DNA of 36,232 nucleotides from positions 1 to 36,232 of the forward strand of contig JAIOPX010000293.1 in the NCBI GenBank assembly GCA_021413705.1. Direction: 5' to 3'. Source of the stretch: Planctomycetota bacterium (GTDB lineage Bacteria; Planctomycetota; Planctomycetia; Pirellulales; UBA7805). The notes beneath the pieces are model-generated. The model saw only the letters and a program-made list of their open reading frames with translations. It was not told where the DNA came from and did not search any database. A program made the translations under genes and the position numbers. Positions 1 to 7,609 of the stretch are shown here, one piece after another (the stretch's first letter is position 1; each line of letters begins with the position of its first letter).

Positions 1-857
1 TCGATCTCCCACCATTTGTGGCCGTGGGCGGCGGCTTTTTGTTCGGCGTGGTGGTTGTTGTGCCAACCTTCGCCGTGGGCCAATAGACTGACGATCCAAT
101 TGTTGCGGCTATTCTCGCGCGTGGCATAGTTGCGATAGCCCCAGATGTGAGTCAGCGAATTGACCGACCAGGTCACATGCCACACAAAGACCGTGCGCAG
201 GATGACTCCCCACACCAACAGGCTGAGTCCGAACTGAACCCCCTGCCAATACTCTCCGCTGACGGCCCAGCCGATCGCCAGACCGGCGACGAAGAACAGC
301 GCGGCATGAATGAGGTAGACCCATACCCAGACGGCGTTCTTTTCCAGGCGAAAGTAAAACCGATCGCGAAGCAGATCGTTGCCATAGCGATCGTAGAACT
401 CGGCCTGGCTCAGATGGCGGTTCTCGAACATCAGCCAGCCAAAATGGCCCCACAGGAATCCGACCAGCGGGCTGTGCGGGTCGGCCTGCTCGTCAGAATG
501 TTGATGGTGCTTGCGGTGGATCGCCACCCAGCGGGCGGGGGAATCCTGCAGACAGCAGACTCCCAGCACAGCCAGGAAATGCTCGAACCACTTGGGGCAA
601 CTGAACGCGCGATGCGCCAAGAGCCGATGGTAGCCGACAGTCATGCCCAACATGCCGAAGAAATAGTGGCCAGCGAAGAGCAGCGCCACGCCGGTCCAAC
701 TGAAAAACCAGGGGAGCAATGCTAGCAAACAAAGAGCGTGGACCAGCGGCACGCCGATAAAATAAGGCCACAGGATGCGAAAGGGAACGACTTCCTGCGG
801 AACCTGGCCGTGCCGGGTGCGATGGGTTTTTTGCGGCGCGCGCTCAACGGTGGTCAA
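1..857 (-). CDS. Fatty acid desaturase (delta-9 acyl desaturase type), 3' end cut by window edge
   Basis: Membrane di-iron enzyme that introduces a double bond into acyl chains. The reverse-strand reading frame contains the three histidine boxes of the family: HRLLAHR, HRKHHQHSD and, near the left edge, HNNHHA, with hydrophobic stretches between them as expected for a four-helix integral membrane desaturase. About 285 codons are present; the C-terminus lies beyond position 1. There is no in-frame ATG upstream of the first box. An in-frame TAG precedes the start of the open frame, and the first usable codon is TTG at 857 (MTTVERAPQK), so the start is uncertain and no good ribosome site is seen. 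It is followed downstream of nothing visible here, but upstream on the same strand lie FabF, ACP and two dehydratases, which suggests a shared role in membrane lipid composition. Function call is firm; exact substrate (acyl-CoA, acyl-ACP or acyl-lipid) is not shown. Confidence 0.88.
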   Translation of the reverse strand, partial: MTTVERAPQKTHRTRHGQVPQEVVPFRILWPYFIGVPLVHALCLLALLPWFFSWTGVALLFAGHYFFGMLGMTVGYHRLLAHRAFSCPKWFEHFLAVLGVCCLQDSPARWVAIHRKHHQHSDEQADPHSPLVGFLWGHFGWLMFENRHLSQAEFYDRYGNDLLRDRFYFRLEKNAVWVWVYLIHAALFFVAGLAIGWAVSGEYWQGVQFGLSLLVWGVILRTVFVWHVTWSVNSLTHIWGYRNYATRENSRNNWIVSLLAHGEGWHNNHHAEQKAAAHGHKWWEI

Positions 858-985
858 TGCATGGGCTTTCGAGGAGACACGCTACGAGACCAACGATGGT
901 GGGCCACGTAAGATAGATCATAGCCATAAAACGGCGTGGGTGCCATGGCAGCCGAGTTGGGCAAAACCCCCACTGGCGCTTTGGG

Positions 986-2272
986 CTAGTTCTTAAACCG
1001 CCGCACAATCAGCGAGATATTCTGCCCGCCAAAGCCAAAGCTGTTGCTCAACGCCGTATCGCAGCGGGCTTCACGGGCGGCATTGGGGACATAATCCAAG
1101 TCGCAGTCGGGATCGGGTGTGTCGTAGTTGATTGTTGGCGGCAGGACATTGTCGCGGATGGCCATCAGGCAAACGATCAGTTCCGTGGCGCCGGCCGCGG
1201 CGATCAGATGGCCCAACATGCTCTTGGTGCTGGAGACCGGAATCTTATAGGCCCGCTCTCCGAAGAGCTGCCTGATGGCCAGTGTCTCGACCTTATCGTT
1301 CACGTCCGTGCCGGTGCCGTGGGCGTTGATGTAGTGAATGTCTTCACCCGTCAGTTCGGCGTCTTCCAAGGCCATCTTCATGCAACTGATGGCGCCGCGC
1401 CCTTCCGGGTGCGTATCCGTAATGCGGAAAGCATCGGCGGTGGAACCGTAGCCGCAGAGTTCGCCATAGATTTGCGCCCCGCGAGCTTTGGCATGCTCCA
1501 GTTCTTCCAGCACGACCATGGCGGCCCCTTCACCGAGCACAAATCCGTCCCGATCGCGCTCGAAAGGACGCGAGGCTTTCTGCGGCGCATCGTTGCGCGT
1601 TGAGAGGGCCGTCAGCAGGTTAAAACCTGTGACGCCGAAGGGGTGGATCATGCTGTGTGTGCCGCCGGAGAGCATGACATCGGCATCGCCCCGGCGGATC
1701 AGTTCCGTGGCCTCGCCGATGGCTTGGCTGCTGGCGGCACAGGCAGTCAGACAGTTGGCGTTAGGCCCCTGAGCGTTGAACATGCTGGCCAAGTGCCCGG
1801 CCGGCATGTTGGGTTCCTGTTCGGCCTCACCGACGGGGTTTAGCACCCGCAGCCCGGCGGAGATGAAGCGAGCCACGTCCACGCGGTCCGCTTCCAGCGC
1901 TTCGAGAATCATGCCGGTGAAGAGATTGAAGTTCTGTTGGCCTTCGCCACTTCCAAGATAGACGCCAAAGCGGACGGGATCCAAGTCGTTGCGATCCAGG
2001 ATGCCCGCGTTGCGAACCGCCTGCTTGGCCGCGCCGGCGGCGAAGCGGCTATGACGGCCGCGGTTCTTCCACAGTTCGGCGTCTTCACCTTCGTCGGTAA
2101 TGTCCCAATTGCGGACTTCGGCCGAGAACTTGGTGGGGAAGTTGCTCGCGTCGAACAGCGTCGTCATCCCGACGCCCGACTCGCCGCGCTTCAGGCCGCC
2201 CCAAACTTGTTCCACGCCTGCACCCATGGGTGTGACGCAGCCGATGCCGGTGATGACAACGCGACGACGCAT
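986..2272 (-). CDS. fabF: Beta-ketoacyl-ACP synthase II family (FabF-like)
   Basis: Condensing enzyme that elongates an acyl-ACP with malonyl-ACP. The 428 residues match the full length of the KAS II family. The thiolase-fold catalytic triad is visible as Cys178 in TACAASS, His318 in NAHGTGTD and His355 in GHLIAAAGA, and the C-terminal glycine loop NSFGFGGQN is present. Start ATG at 2272 has a GAGGAG ribosome site about 8 bases upstream. It is the third-from-last gene of a minus-strand block with a dehydratase 29 bp upstream, then an ACP and a second dehydratase. This arrangement suggests a specialised fatty-acid or polyketide-like chain builder rather than the housekeeping fab operon (no FabD, FabG or FabH here). 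Being a paralogue of the housekeeping FabF is inference. Confidence 0.93.
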   Translation of the reverse strand: MRRRVVITGIGCVTPMGAGVEQVWGGLKRGESGVGMTTLFDASNFPTKFSAEVRNWDITDEGEDAELWKNRGRHSRFAAGAAKQAVRNAGILDRNDLDPVRFGVYLGSGEGQQNFNLFTGMILEALEADRVDVARFISAGLRVLNPVGEAEQEPNMPAGHLASMFNAQGPNANCLTACAASSQAIGEATELIRRGDADVMLSGGTHSMIHPFGVTGFNLLTALSTRNDAPQKASRPFERDRDGFVLGEGAAMVVLEELEHAKARGAQIYGELCGYGSTADAFRITDTHPEGRGAISCMKMALEDAELTGEDIHYINAHGTGTDVNDKVETLAIRQLFGERAYKIPVSSTKSMLGHLIAAAGATELIVCLMAIRDNVLPPTINYDTPDPDCDLDYVPNAAREARCDTALSNSFGFGGQNISLIVRRFKN

Positions 2273-2301
2273 GAGAGAACTCCTCGGGAAAGATTGGTGA
2301 C

Positions 2302-2856
2302 TTAATCCCGTTGTTGGGAAACCAAATCACCCCGGAAACGAACTTCGGCTTCGGCCAGGTGAGGCGGCATTTCAATGCGGCTGCCATCCTGCTTGCGGCC
2401 CACAGCGAGCAGCCCGAAGTTGCGCAGAATCTTGGCAAAATCGTTCGGCTCGAACAATTGTCGCACCGGCGCATGTTGGTCGATATGGGCGAACAGGATT
2501 TCGACTTCCGCCTGCAATCGATCGCCGATGTGGCTAGTGGTGATGACCCTGGCCCCGGTCGGCTCGATCGACTCGATCTTGGCCCGGTAAGTCAGTGTGT
2601 CGCCGGGCACGGCCCGCGCGTGGAACCGGGCCTTGGGAACTTTGGCCAGGATCACACGCTCGCGAAAATCGTAGTATTCCGCCACTAACATTCCCGAGGT
2701 CTGGGCCAGTCCTTCGAGGATCAGCGAGTTGGGCATCGTCCCGGCGCCGGGAAAATGGTCATGCACATGCTCTTCAGCCAGCGACACGTTCTTGATGGAC
2801 GTGGCGTGGCTGCCACTGACGAACTCGGTGAATCGATCGAACCAGAACCAGCGCAT
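2302..2856 (-). CDS. 3-hydroxyacyl-ACP dehydratase-like hot-dog protein (first copy, divergent active-site loop)
   Basis: FabZ/FabA-type dehydratase of 184 residues. The family active-site pair is visible as His34 in HDHFPG and Glu48 in LILEGLAQ, with the same spacing as in the second copy at 3414-3920. However, the usual PGVL segment before the glutamate reads PNSL here, so the glycine of the substrate-tunnel loop is replaced by Asn43. The C-terminal half (beta strands rich in V/T and an acidic patch) matches the hot-dog fold. No clear ribosome site precedes ATG 2856; the inverted repeat at 2864-2933 lies immediately upstream, so the gene may depend on read-through from the ACP gene. Gene order ACP-dehydratase-FabF suggests it acts on ACP-bound 3-hydroxyacyl chains. 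It could be non-catalytic or have changed chain specificity because of the altered loop. Confidence 0.8.
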   Translation of the reverse strand: MRWFWFDRFTEFVSGSHATSIKNVSLAEEHVHDHFPGAGTMPNSLILEGLAQTSGMLVAEYYDFRERVILAKVPKARFHARAVPGDTLTYRAKIESIEPTGARVITTSHIGDRLQAEVEILFAHIDQHAPVRQLFEPNDFAKILRNFGLLAVGRKQDGSRIEMPPHLAEAEVRFRGDLVSQQRD

Positions 2857-2863
2857 GGATGTT

Positions 2864-2933
2864 AGCTTTCAGCGGTCAGCTTTCAGCAGTCAGCCGGGCG
2901 TTCTTGAAAGCTGAACGCTGATCGCTGACCGCT
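2864..2933. repeat. Intergenic inverted repeat between ACP and dehydratase genes
   Basis: AGCGGTCAGC at 2871-2880 is the exact reverse complement of GCTGACCGCT at 2924-2933. Flanking copies of CTTTCAGC/GCTGAA extend the fold, and the left arm itself contains a tandem near-repeat (CTTTCAGCGGTCAG / CTTTCAGCAGTCAG). The element fills the gap inside the lipid gene cluster and could act as a processing or attenuation hairpin. No T-run follows it on the minus strand, so it is not a classical terminator. It resembles the short dispersed palindromes common in planctomycete intergenic regions (inference). Confidence 0.7.
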
Positions 2934-2941
2934 CAATGCTC

Positions 2942-3337
2942 TTAACCCGCGCTTACTTTGGTTTCCACATAGTTGCACATGTCTTGCACTGTCAACATCG
3001 TGGCAAAGTCCTGCACGGCTGGGTTTTCTTCAAAGCCGGAGAGGTCGGCAAACGGCATCCGCTTCTTGAGTTGCTCCAACCCGGCAGGGTTGATGCGACC
3101 GTCCTGCACGTATTCCGCATTGGTGAGAATGTCCTCGGGGAACAACTCGCCGCGCGGAATTTTGATGTCGAAGCTCTTCTCCAGCCTGAACACGATGTCC
3201 AGAAAGTCGATCGACTCGGCGCCCAGGTCGCCCACCAACGTGGCTTCGGGCTTCACTTCGTCCTCGTCCACTCCCAACGCATCGACGAGCGCCGTGCGCA
3301 CCTTGTCAAAGATTTGTTCCTTCGTAAGCATCGACAT
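2942..3337 (-). CDS. Acyl carrier protein with C-terminal extension
   Basis: Carries growing acyl chains on a phosphopantetheine arm. Residues 1-80 are a classical four-helix ACP: the attachment serine is Ser42 in DLGAESID, followed by FLDIVFRLEKSFDIKIP. The protein is 131 residues, against about 78 for ordinary ACPs; the extra segment (residues about 60-125, containing EDILTNAEYVQDG and a Leu/Lys-rich helix) is inserted before and around helix IV (final TVQDMCNYVETKV). Start ATG 3337 has a strong GGAGG site 5 bases upstream. It sits between two dehydratases and upstream of FabF, so it is probably the dedicated carrier for this cluster rather than the housekeeping AcpP. Confidence 0.92.
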   Translation of the reverse strand: MSMLTKEQIFDKVRTALVDALGVDEDEVKPEATLVGDLGAESIDFLDIVFRLEKSFDIKIPRGELFPEDILTNAEYVQDGRINPAGLEQLKKRMPFADLSGFEENPAVQDFATMLTVQDMCNYVETKVSAG

Positions 3338-3413
3338 GAATCCTCCACGCTTGAAATCAGGTTAAACTTGAAACTCCATCATGGCGAAGACTTACTCGCC
3401 GACCCTACCCAGC

Positions 3414-3920
3414 TTAGGAAGCAGTCTCCGCCACCGAAGCGGCAGCCGGCTGCGAACCGAGTAATGTGGCGAACAGCTTTCGCATCTTGATCTTGTTGTA
3501 GGCGTCCATCTCCGCTTCGTCAGGATTTTCGTCGGCCAGGTTATAGCGTTCGATGACCAGCCGGGCACTGACGCAAACCTTGCCATCCACCACGCCCTGC
3601 GTCTTGAACTCAGCGTCGCGCGGCCCCGACTTAATCATTTCGGCCGTGACGGTCAGGCTTTCACCCGGCTCGACAAAGTCCGCATATTTGATGTTGCGCG
3701 CTTCCTTGAGCACCACGATGCTGTGGGCAAAGTCTTCGTCGCTGCGCAACAACCATGCGGCTGCCTGCGTCATAGCCTCCAGCATCAACACGCCAGGCAA
3801 TACCGGCAGCAGCGGAAAATGATCCGCCAGATATTCTTCGGCCAGCGAAACCGTTTTCACGGCCGTAATTCGTTCGCCGGGCACCAATTCGATGATGCGG
3901 TCGATCAGCGTGAAACGCAT
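3414..3920 (-). CDS. 3-hydroxyacyl-ACP dehydratase-like protein (second copy, canonical loop)
   Basis: FabZ/FabA-type hot-dog dehydratase, 168 residues. His34 in ADHFPLLP and Glu48 in GVLMLEAMTQ form the family catalytic pair, and the LPGVL loop is intact, unlike its neighbour at 2302-2856. The first 50 residues align position for position with that neighbour (same D7-R8, VSLAEE at 24-29), so the two are paralogues from a local duplication and may form a heterodimer (inference). It is the first gene of the minus-strand lipid block, about 75 bp upstream of the ACP gene. No strong ribosome site is seen before ATG 3920. The tail is Ala/Ser-rich and probably disordered. Confidence 0.88.
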   Translation of the reverse strand: MRFTLIDRIIELVPGERITAVKTVSLAEEYLADHFPLLPVLPGVLMLEAMTQAAAWLLRSDEDFAHSIVVLKEARNIKYADFVEPGESLTVTAEMIKSGPRDAEFKTQGVVDGKVCVSARLVIERYNLADENPDEAEMDAYNKIKMRKLFATLLGSQPAAASVAETAS

Positions 3921-4160
3921 GCTCGGTCGGACACCATCAAACAGGGGTTAGCGCCAGCAGCACCCAACCCCCATAGGTCGAGCCGTCAGCGTAAATGGGG
4001 CAAATAATAAACATTGAAGTATAGCCCGAGCAGGCTTAGCCCTCAACCGTGGTCGGCGGGGGCGGATTGCAAGCGCAACACCTTAATACAGCGGAGTTTA
4101 TAGCAAATTTGACCCGATCTTGGTATTCAATTGTCATTCTGGATGCGAAAGTGAGGGTAT
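3921..4160. other. Divergent intergenic region between lipid block and hsp20 operon
   Basis: No credible gene is seen. The stretch separates the minus-strand lipid block from the plus-strand Hsp20 pair, so it should hold the promoter of the lipid block (reading left) and the start of the hsp20 control region (reading right). A short AT-rich patch at about 4005-4020 is the only compositional feature that stands out. Confidence 0.5.
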
Positions 4161-4191
4161 CTGCCAGATTGGCAGCCGCTTGGATTGGCAG
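4161..4191 (+). promoter_or_regulatory. Palindrome and direct repeat upstream of sigma-54 promoter (candidate enhancer site)
   Basis: CTGCCA-GAT-TGGCAG (4161-4175) is a perfect 6-bp inverted repeat with a 3-bp spacer. Its right half, GATTGGCAG (4167-4175), is repeated exactly at 4183-4191, 16 bp later. The centre lies roughly 110 bp before the transcription start predicted from the -24/-12 element at 4253-4269, a normal distance for an enhancer-binding protein. The binding factor is unknown. Confidence 0.45.
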
Positions 4192-4252
4192 GTCGTGCAG
4201 CGGCAGGACGCAACCTGCGTCGTGCTATAGGCTAGCGCATCGCTCTGGGTGA

Positions 4253-4269
4253 TTGGCATAGCCTTTGCT
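4253..4269 (+). promoter_or_regulatory. Sigma-54 (-24/-12) promoter for the hsp20 pair
   Basis: TTGGCAT-AGCCT-TTGCT fits the sigma-54 consensus YTGGCAC-N5-TTGCW: GG at 4255-4256 and GC at 4267-4268 are 12 bp apart as required, and the -12 block TTGCT is perfect. Predicted start is near 4280, giving a leader of about 100 nt before the first hsp20 gene. An activator of the sigma-54 class is encoded at 18416-20023, showing that the organism uses this system. The match is by eye; activity is inferred. Confidence 0.65.
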
Positions 4270-4383
4270 TTTCTAGACTTAGGCGATCTAACCTTTCCAG
4301 TTCGCAGCGCCAGGGAGGTTTGACAATAACCTCGTTCGCGCTTCGGGCCGGTTGTGCCTACCCATCGAAAGGAGACCCGAGCT

Positions 4384-4830
4384 ATGGTTCGTTTACGCAC
4401 TGAGTCTTTTGCCCCGCTGCTGCAACTTCGCGAAGAGTTCGACCGGGTCTACAAGAGTTTGTTCCGCGACGGCGGAGGAACCCCTGCAGGCCAGTCGAAA
4501 GCTTCGGGGATCTATCCTTCGCTGAACATTTGGGAAGAAGCTGACGCCTTGAAGGTTGAAGCGGAGCTGCCTGGGCTGAAGGCGGACGATCTGGATTTGA
4601 CCGTACTAGGAAGCGAACTGACGATCCAGGGTCGTATCACCCCGACTCCAGAAGGACAGACCGTACACCGTTGCGAGCGGCCAGCCGGCGATTTCCGCCG
4701 CGTTGTGCGGCTTCCGATCGATGTCGAAGGGGAAAAGATCGTGGCCACGCTCAACAACGGCGTGCTGCTGATCACACTACCCAAGGCGGCTGGAGCAAAG
4801 CCGCAGAAGATCAAAGTCAATGTAGGGTAA
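4384..4830 (+). CDS. Small heat-shock protein Hsp20 (first of a tandem pair)
   Basis: ATP-independent holdase that keeps unfolding proteins soluble. The 148 residues show the alpha-crystallin domain at about 45-140: it opens with YPSLNIWEEADALKVEAELPGL, has the ELPG turn, and ends with the hallmark LNNGVLLITLPK (A-x-x-x-n-GvL motif), followed by a short C-terminal tail containing KIKV (I-x-I/V-type anchor). Start ATG 4384 is chosen because AAGGAG lies 9 bases upstream; an upstream in-frame ATG at 4354 lies before that site. It is 19 bp from a second Hsp20 gene, and both are probably read from the sigma-54 promoter at 4253-4269. The two proteins are clearly different in sequence, so they may form mixed oligomers. 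Confidence 0.95.
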   Translation: MVRLRTESFAPLLQLREEFDRVYKSLFRDGGGTPAGQSKASGIYPSLNIWEEADALKVEAELPGLKADDLDLTVLGSELTIQGRITPTPEGQTVHRCERPAGDFRRVVRLPIDVEGEKIVATLNNGVLLITLPKAAGAKPQKIKVNVG

Positions 4831-4849
4831 TGCCAGAAGGAGATCAACG

Positions 4850-5260
4850 ATGAACACTGATGTTGAAAAGAACGTAGACAAGCACAATGGAAACGCCGAC
4901 GTGGCGTCGATCGAATATACGCGCGGCGGGCGATATTATCGTCCGCGCGTGGATATTGTGGAGCGCGAAGGGGATTTGACGGTGCTGGCGGACATGCCAG
5001 GCGTTGGACCCGACGACGTGGACGTGCAGTTTAACGACGGTGTGCTAACAATCTTGGGACGCGTGGCCGATCGACTACCGGCGGATACCCCCTATCTTTC
5101 GCGCGAGTATGGCGTGGGTGACTACTACCGTTCGTTCCAGGTGAGCGATCAGATCGATGCCCAGCAGATCAGCGCCGAGATGGCCAATGGGGTGTTGACG
5201 CTCCACTTGCCCAAGGCAGCGGCAGCCCGGCCCCGGAAGATCGCTGTGGCGGCGAAATAA
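4850..5260 (+). CDS. Small heat-shock protein Hsp20 (second of a tandem pair)
   Basis: 136-residue Hsp20. The alpha-crystallin domain spans about residues 30-130: YRPRVDIVEREGDLTVLADM opens it, followed by PGVGPDDVDVQFNDGVL, and it closes with MANGVLTLHLPKAAAARPRKIAV. It carries an acidic, Asn-rich 20-residue N-terminal arm. ATG 4850 follows AAGGAG at 4837-4842 with ideal spacing, and the gap to the first hsp20 stop is only 19 bp, so the two form one operon. The next gene downstream begins 105 bp later and has its own ribosome site. Confidence 0.95.
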   Translation: MNTDVEKNVDKHNGNADVASIEYTRGGRYYRPRVDIVEREGDLTVLADMPGVGPDDVDVQFNDGVLTILGRVADRLPADTPYLSREYGVGDYYRSFQVSDQIDAQQISAEMANGVLTLHLPKAAAARPRKIAVAAK

Positions 5261-5364
5261 CGCAGAGCGACGGGAAAAAAGACCTGCAACCACCTCCGGT
5301 CGGCGTGTGTATAAGTAGGTGTCTTTTGCCTACAATACGTACACGCCTAACCGGAGGTTTTTTC

Positions 5365-6393
5365 ATGCGTATCGCATTTTGCTTGGTTGCTATCGTAGGT
5401 CTGCTGGCAATTCAGCCGCTGGATGCCGCCCCTCTGAAGACCAAGGACGTGGCAGCCGGCGCCAAATGGGTCGCACATGTCGATTTCGACGCCATGCGCG
5501 AGTCGAAACTCGGGGGCGTGTTCCGCGAAAAATGCCTGGGGAACGAAGACGCCCAGCGGAAGATCAAGAAGTTCCAGGAGGATACCGGCGTCGATCCGAC
5601 CAAGGACATGCATAGCGTGACTCTCTACGATACGAAGTTCGTGGAGCACAGCGGCGTGGCGATCTTTCGGGCCGGGCATATCGACTCGAAGAAACTGCTG
5701 GCCAAGCTCAAGGAAAAGCATCCTGATCACAAGTCCGAAGAGCATGGCGACGTGACGGTCTATTCATGGACCGAAGGAAAAGGAAAAAAGCACGAGCATC
5801 AGGTGAGCGGAGCCATCTATGGACGCGATGCTGTGCTCTTCTCGCGAGACGCGAAGCAATTGACGGCCGCGCTGGACGTGCTGGCTGGAAAGGCGGACGC
5901 CCTCTCTGACGAATCGTCCCTGGCCGAAGTTCCGCGGAAGGGAACCTTTGTACTCGTCCGCGGCGTTGGAATGAACAAAGAAAAGACACCCTTCCATCTG
6001 GCAGTGATCCGCCGCAGCAAGCAACTTGCATTCGCTTTCGGCCAGAGCGGTACGGAGGTCTTCTCGCAAGGCTTGCTAGTGGCCCCCAACGCCGATTCGG
6101 CCGACAAGGTGCGAGATGTCGTGGAAGGTTTTCGCGCGTTGACTCAGTTGCGCTTCGGCGATCACGACAAGCGCGGTGAGATGCTCCGCGGCGTGAAGGT
6201 GGCCGTGGCGGGAAGCACCGTGGTCCTGGAATGGCAAGGGAGCGGAGATGATGTGGCGAAGTTGATGGTGGAGCATCACGAGAAGATGCACCAATGGAAG
6301 AAGCTCCGAGGGGCGGAAGAAAAGAGTGAGAAGGGTGCAAAGGGTGAGAAGAGTAAGAAGGGGGCGAAGGACAAAGATGACGATGAGGACTAA
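5365..6393 (+). CDS. Secreted protein of unknown function, charged Lys/Glu/Asp C-terminus
   Basis: Not recognised. ATG 5365 is chosen because GGAGG lies 8 bases upstream and the product then begins with a clean signal peptide (MRIAFCLVAIVGLLAIQPLDAA, cleavage probably after DAA). The mature part, about 320 residues, has alternating beta/alpha character and no cysteine motif, with phrases such as WVAHVDFDAM and GAIYGRDAVLFSRDAKQL. The last 30 residues are almost purely K, E, G, S, D and look disordered. The stop is 18 bp before an ECF sigma gene on the same strand, so it may belong to that sigma factor's operon. Proteins of this general form (secreted, with a test of self-comparison between inner residues) are common in planctomycetes but no function can be given. 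Confidence 0.8.
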   Translation: MRIAFCLVAIVGLLAIQPLDAAPLKTKDVAAGAKWVAHVDFDAMRESKLGGVFREKCLGNEDAQRKIKKFQEDTGVDPTKDMHSVTLYDTKFVEHSGVAIFRAGHIDSKKLLAKLKEKHPDHKSEEHGDVTVYSWTEGKGKKHEHQVSGAIYGRDAVLFSRDAKQLTAALDVLAGKADALSDESSLAEVPRKGTFVLVRGVGMNKEKTPFHLAVIRRSKQLAFAFGQSGTEVFSQGLLVAPNADSADKVRDVVEGFRALTQLRFGDHDKRGEMLRGVKVAVAGSTVVLEWQGSGDDVAKLMVEHHEKMHQWKKLRGAEEKSEKGAKGEKSKKGAKDKDDDED

Positions 6394-6411
6394 AAGCTGG
6401 ACCATTGCCGA

Positions 6412-7083
6412 TTGACCACGGATGTGCCGACCCTGGATGTGCGATCCGACGAGCAACTGGCCGTCGCCGCACAGGGGGGATGCCGCGCCAGTTTCGAGTT
6501 GATCGTGTTGCGGATGCACGGTCCACTCTATGGGTATTTGCGGAGGCTGGCGGCCTCACGCGAGGATGCGGAGGATGTGGTGCAGGAGACATTCGTTCGA
6601 GCCTACAGAAAGCTCGATCGATATGATCCCGACTGGCGGCTCAGTACCTGGCTGTTCACGATCGGGCGGCGATTGTGGATCAATCATCGGCGTCAGTCGC
6701 AACGAGCCCGCAAGACGGGTGAGGCGGCCGCGGAAATCGCCCGGATGGCGGCCTTGTCGAGTTCAGGGCGAACGGTTGATCCGGCCGTCGATCCAGCCGC
6801 AGCCATGATCGTGGCCGAAGAACGCCAGCAGCTTTGGCAGATCGCGGCTGCCGTATTGAGCGAGCCACAGTACACGGCACTCTGGCTGTTTTACGTGGAA
6901 GGGTTGCCGGTGGCCGAGATTGCTCGCGTATTGCGGCGCTCTCCGGCAAGCGTGAAAGCTGTCATGTTCCGTGCCCGGCGACGTCTGTTGCCGCACTATC
7001 AAGAACTCATCAAGCCGCGACCGGTGGTCGCGGGAACTGCACATCAAACTACTTTGGAGAAGGTCGATGCAACGGCCCATTGA
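6412..7083 (+). CDS. ECF-type RNA polymerase sigma factor
   Basis: Directs RNA polymerase to stress or envelope promoters. Sigma region 2 covers residues about 20-90 (SREDAEDVVQETFVRAYRKL, then WRLSTWLFTIGRRLWINHRR). A linker with TVDPAVDPAA follows, and region 4 covers about 145-205 (LPVAEIARVLRRSPASVKAV helix-turn-helix). Length 223 residues is on the long side for ECF factors. The start at 6412 is TTG; in-frame GTG codons follow at 6424 and 6439, so the true start is uncertain and no strong ribosome site is seen. Its 3' end overlaps the next gene by 17 bp, whose product looks like a membrane anti-sigma partner. Confidence 0.92.
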   Translation: MTTDVPTLDVRSDEQLAVAAQGGCRASFELIVLRMHGPLYGYLRRLAASREDAEDVVQETFVRAYRKLDRYDPDWRLSTWLFTIGRRLWINHRRQSQRARKTGEAAAEIARMAALSSSGRTVDPAVDPAAAMIVAEERQQLWQIAAAVLSEPQYTALWLFYVEGLPVAEIARVLRRSPASVKAVMFRARRRLLPHYQELIKPRPVVAGTAHQTTLEKVDATAH

Positions 7084-7600
7084 CAAGTCGGATCGGTCAG
7101 ATGAGCAGGCGATGGTTCGTCGCCTGAAGTGTGAGGGTGCGCGCGAGCGCTCGAAAGGCAGTCAGCTTCTTTGCGACAGGATCATGGAGGCCGTTGACGA
7201 CAGGCGAGAGTGCCATTCAGCGCATCAAACGGCGGTCGTTCGACCACGTTCGCTGCGCCGGGCGTGGACGGTGCTGGGAACAGCAACTGTGGCGGCATCG
7301 CTCTTGGTTGGATTGGGACTGTTGGGATCGGTTGAGCCGCGTAAGGAAACGGCAACAACTCAAGCGGGGAAGGGGAGGGGCGATGCCGGATCCAAGCCGC
7401 CCCTGTTTGGCTTGGAGGCTGAAGCAAAGCCAGTGGTGCAATCCGCTGATTACGTGACATCCACCACGGACGTCGCCGTTGAGTCGTGGACGACATTGCA
7501 ACAGAGCGTCAATCCGCTAGAGGAACTGGACCACGACGCCCTACTCGCAGGGCAAATGGCGTTAGCCACGTTGCCGTTGTCCGCCCTAGAAACGGATTGA
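7067..7600 (+). CDS. Membrane-anchored putative anti-sigma partner of the ECF factor
   Basis: 177 residues, no recognised domain. ATG 7067 is chosen because GGAGAAGG lies just upstream and the gene then overlaps the sigma stop by 17 bp, a typical arrangement for sigma/anti-sigma translational coupling. The N-terminal 65 residues are highly charged and contain two cysteines (KCEGA, LLCDR) but no complete HxxxCxxC zinc motif. A single transmembrane helix follows (about residues 67-88, TVLGTATVAASLLVGLGLLG). The remaining ~85 residues would lie in the periplasm. Role as an anti-sigma factor is inferred from position and topology only. Confidence 0.7.
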   Translation: MQRPIDKSDRSDEQAMVRRLKCEGARERSKGSQLLCDRIMEAVDDRRECHSAHQTAVVRPRSLRRAWTVLGTATVAASLLVGLGLLGSVEPRKETATTQAGKGRGDAGSKPPLFGLEAEAKPVVQSADYVTSTTDVAVESWTTLQQSVNPLEELDHDALLAGQMALATLPLSALETD

Positions 7601-7609
7601 ATCGACAGG

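Noticed and set aside
147-725. 192-codon plus-strand frame over the desaturase
   Set aside because: Opposite frame encodes three histidine boxes of a desaturase; this frame shows no family.
5708-6592. Long open frame (294 codons) on the minus strand opposite the secreted protein
   Set aside because: Composition is Arg/Pro/Ser-rich without domains; it is the shadow of the plus-strand genes, which have ribosome sites and a signal peptide.
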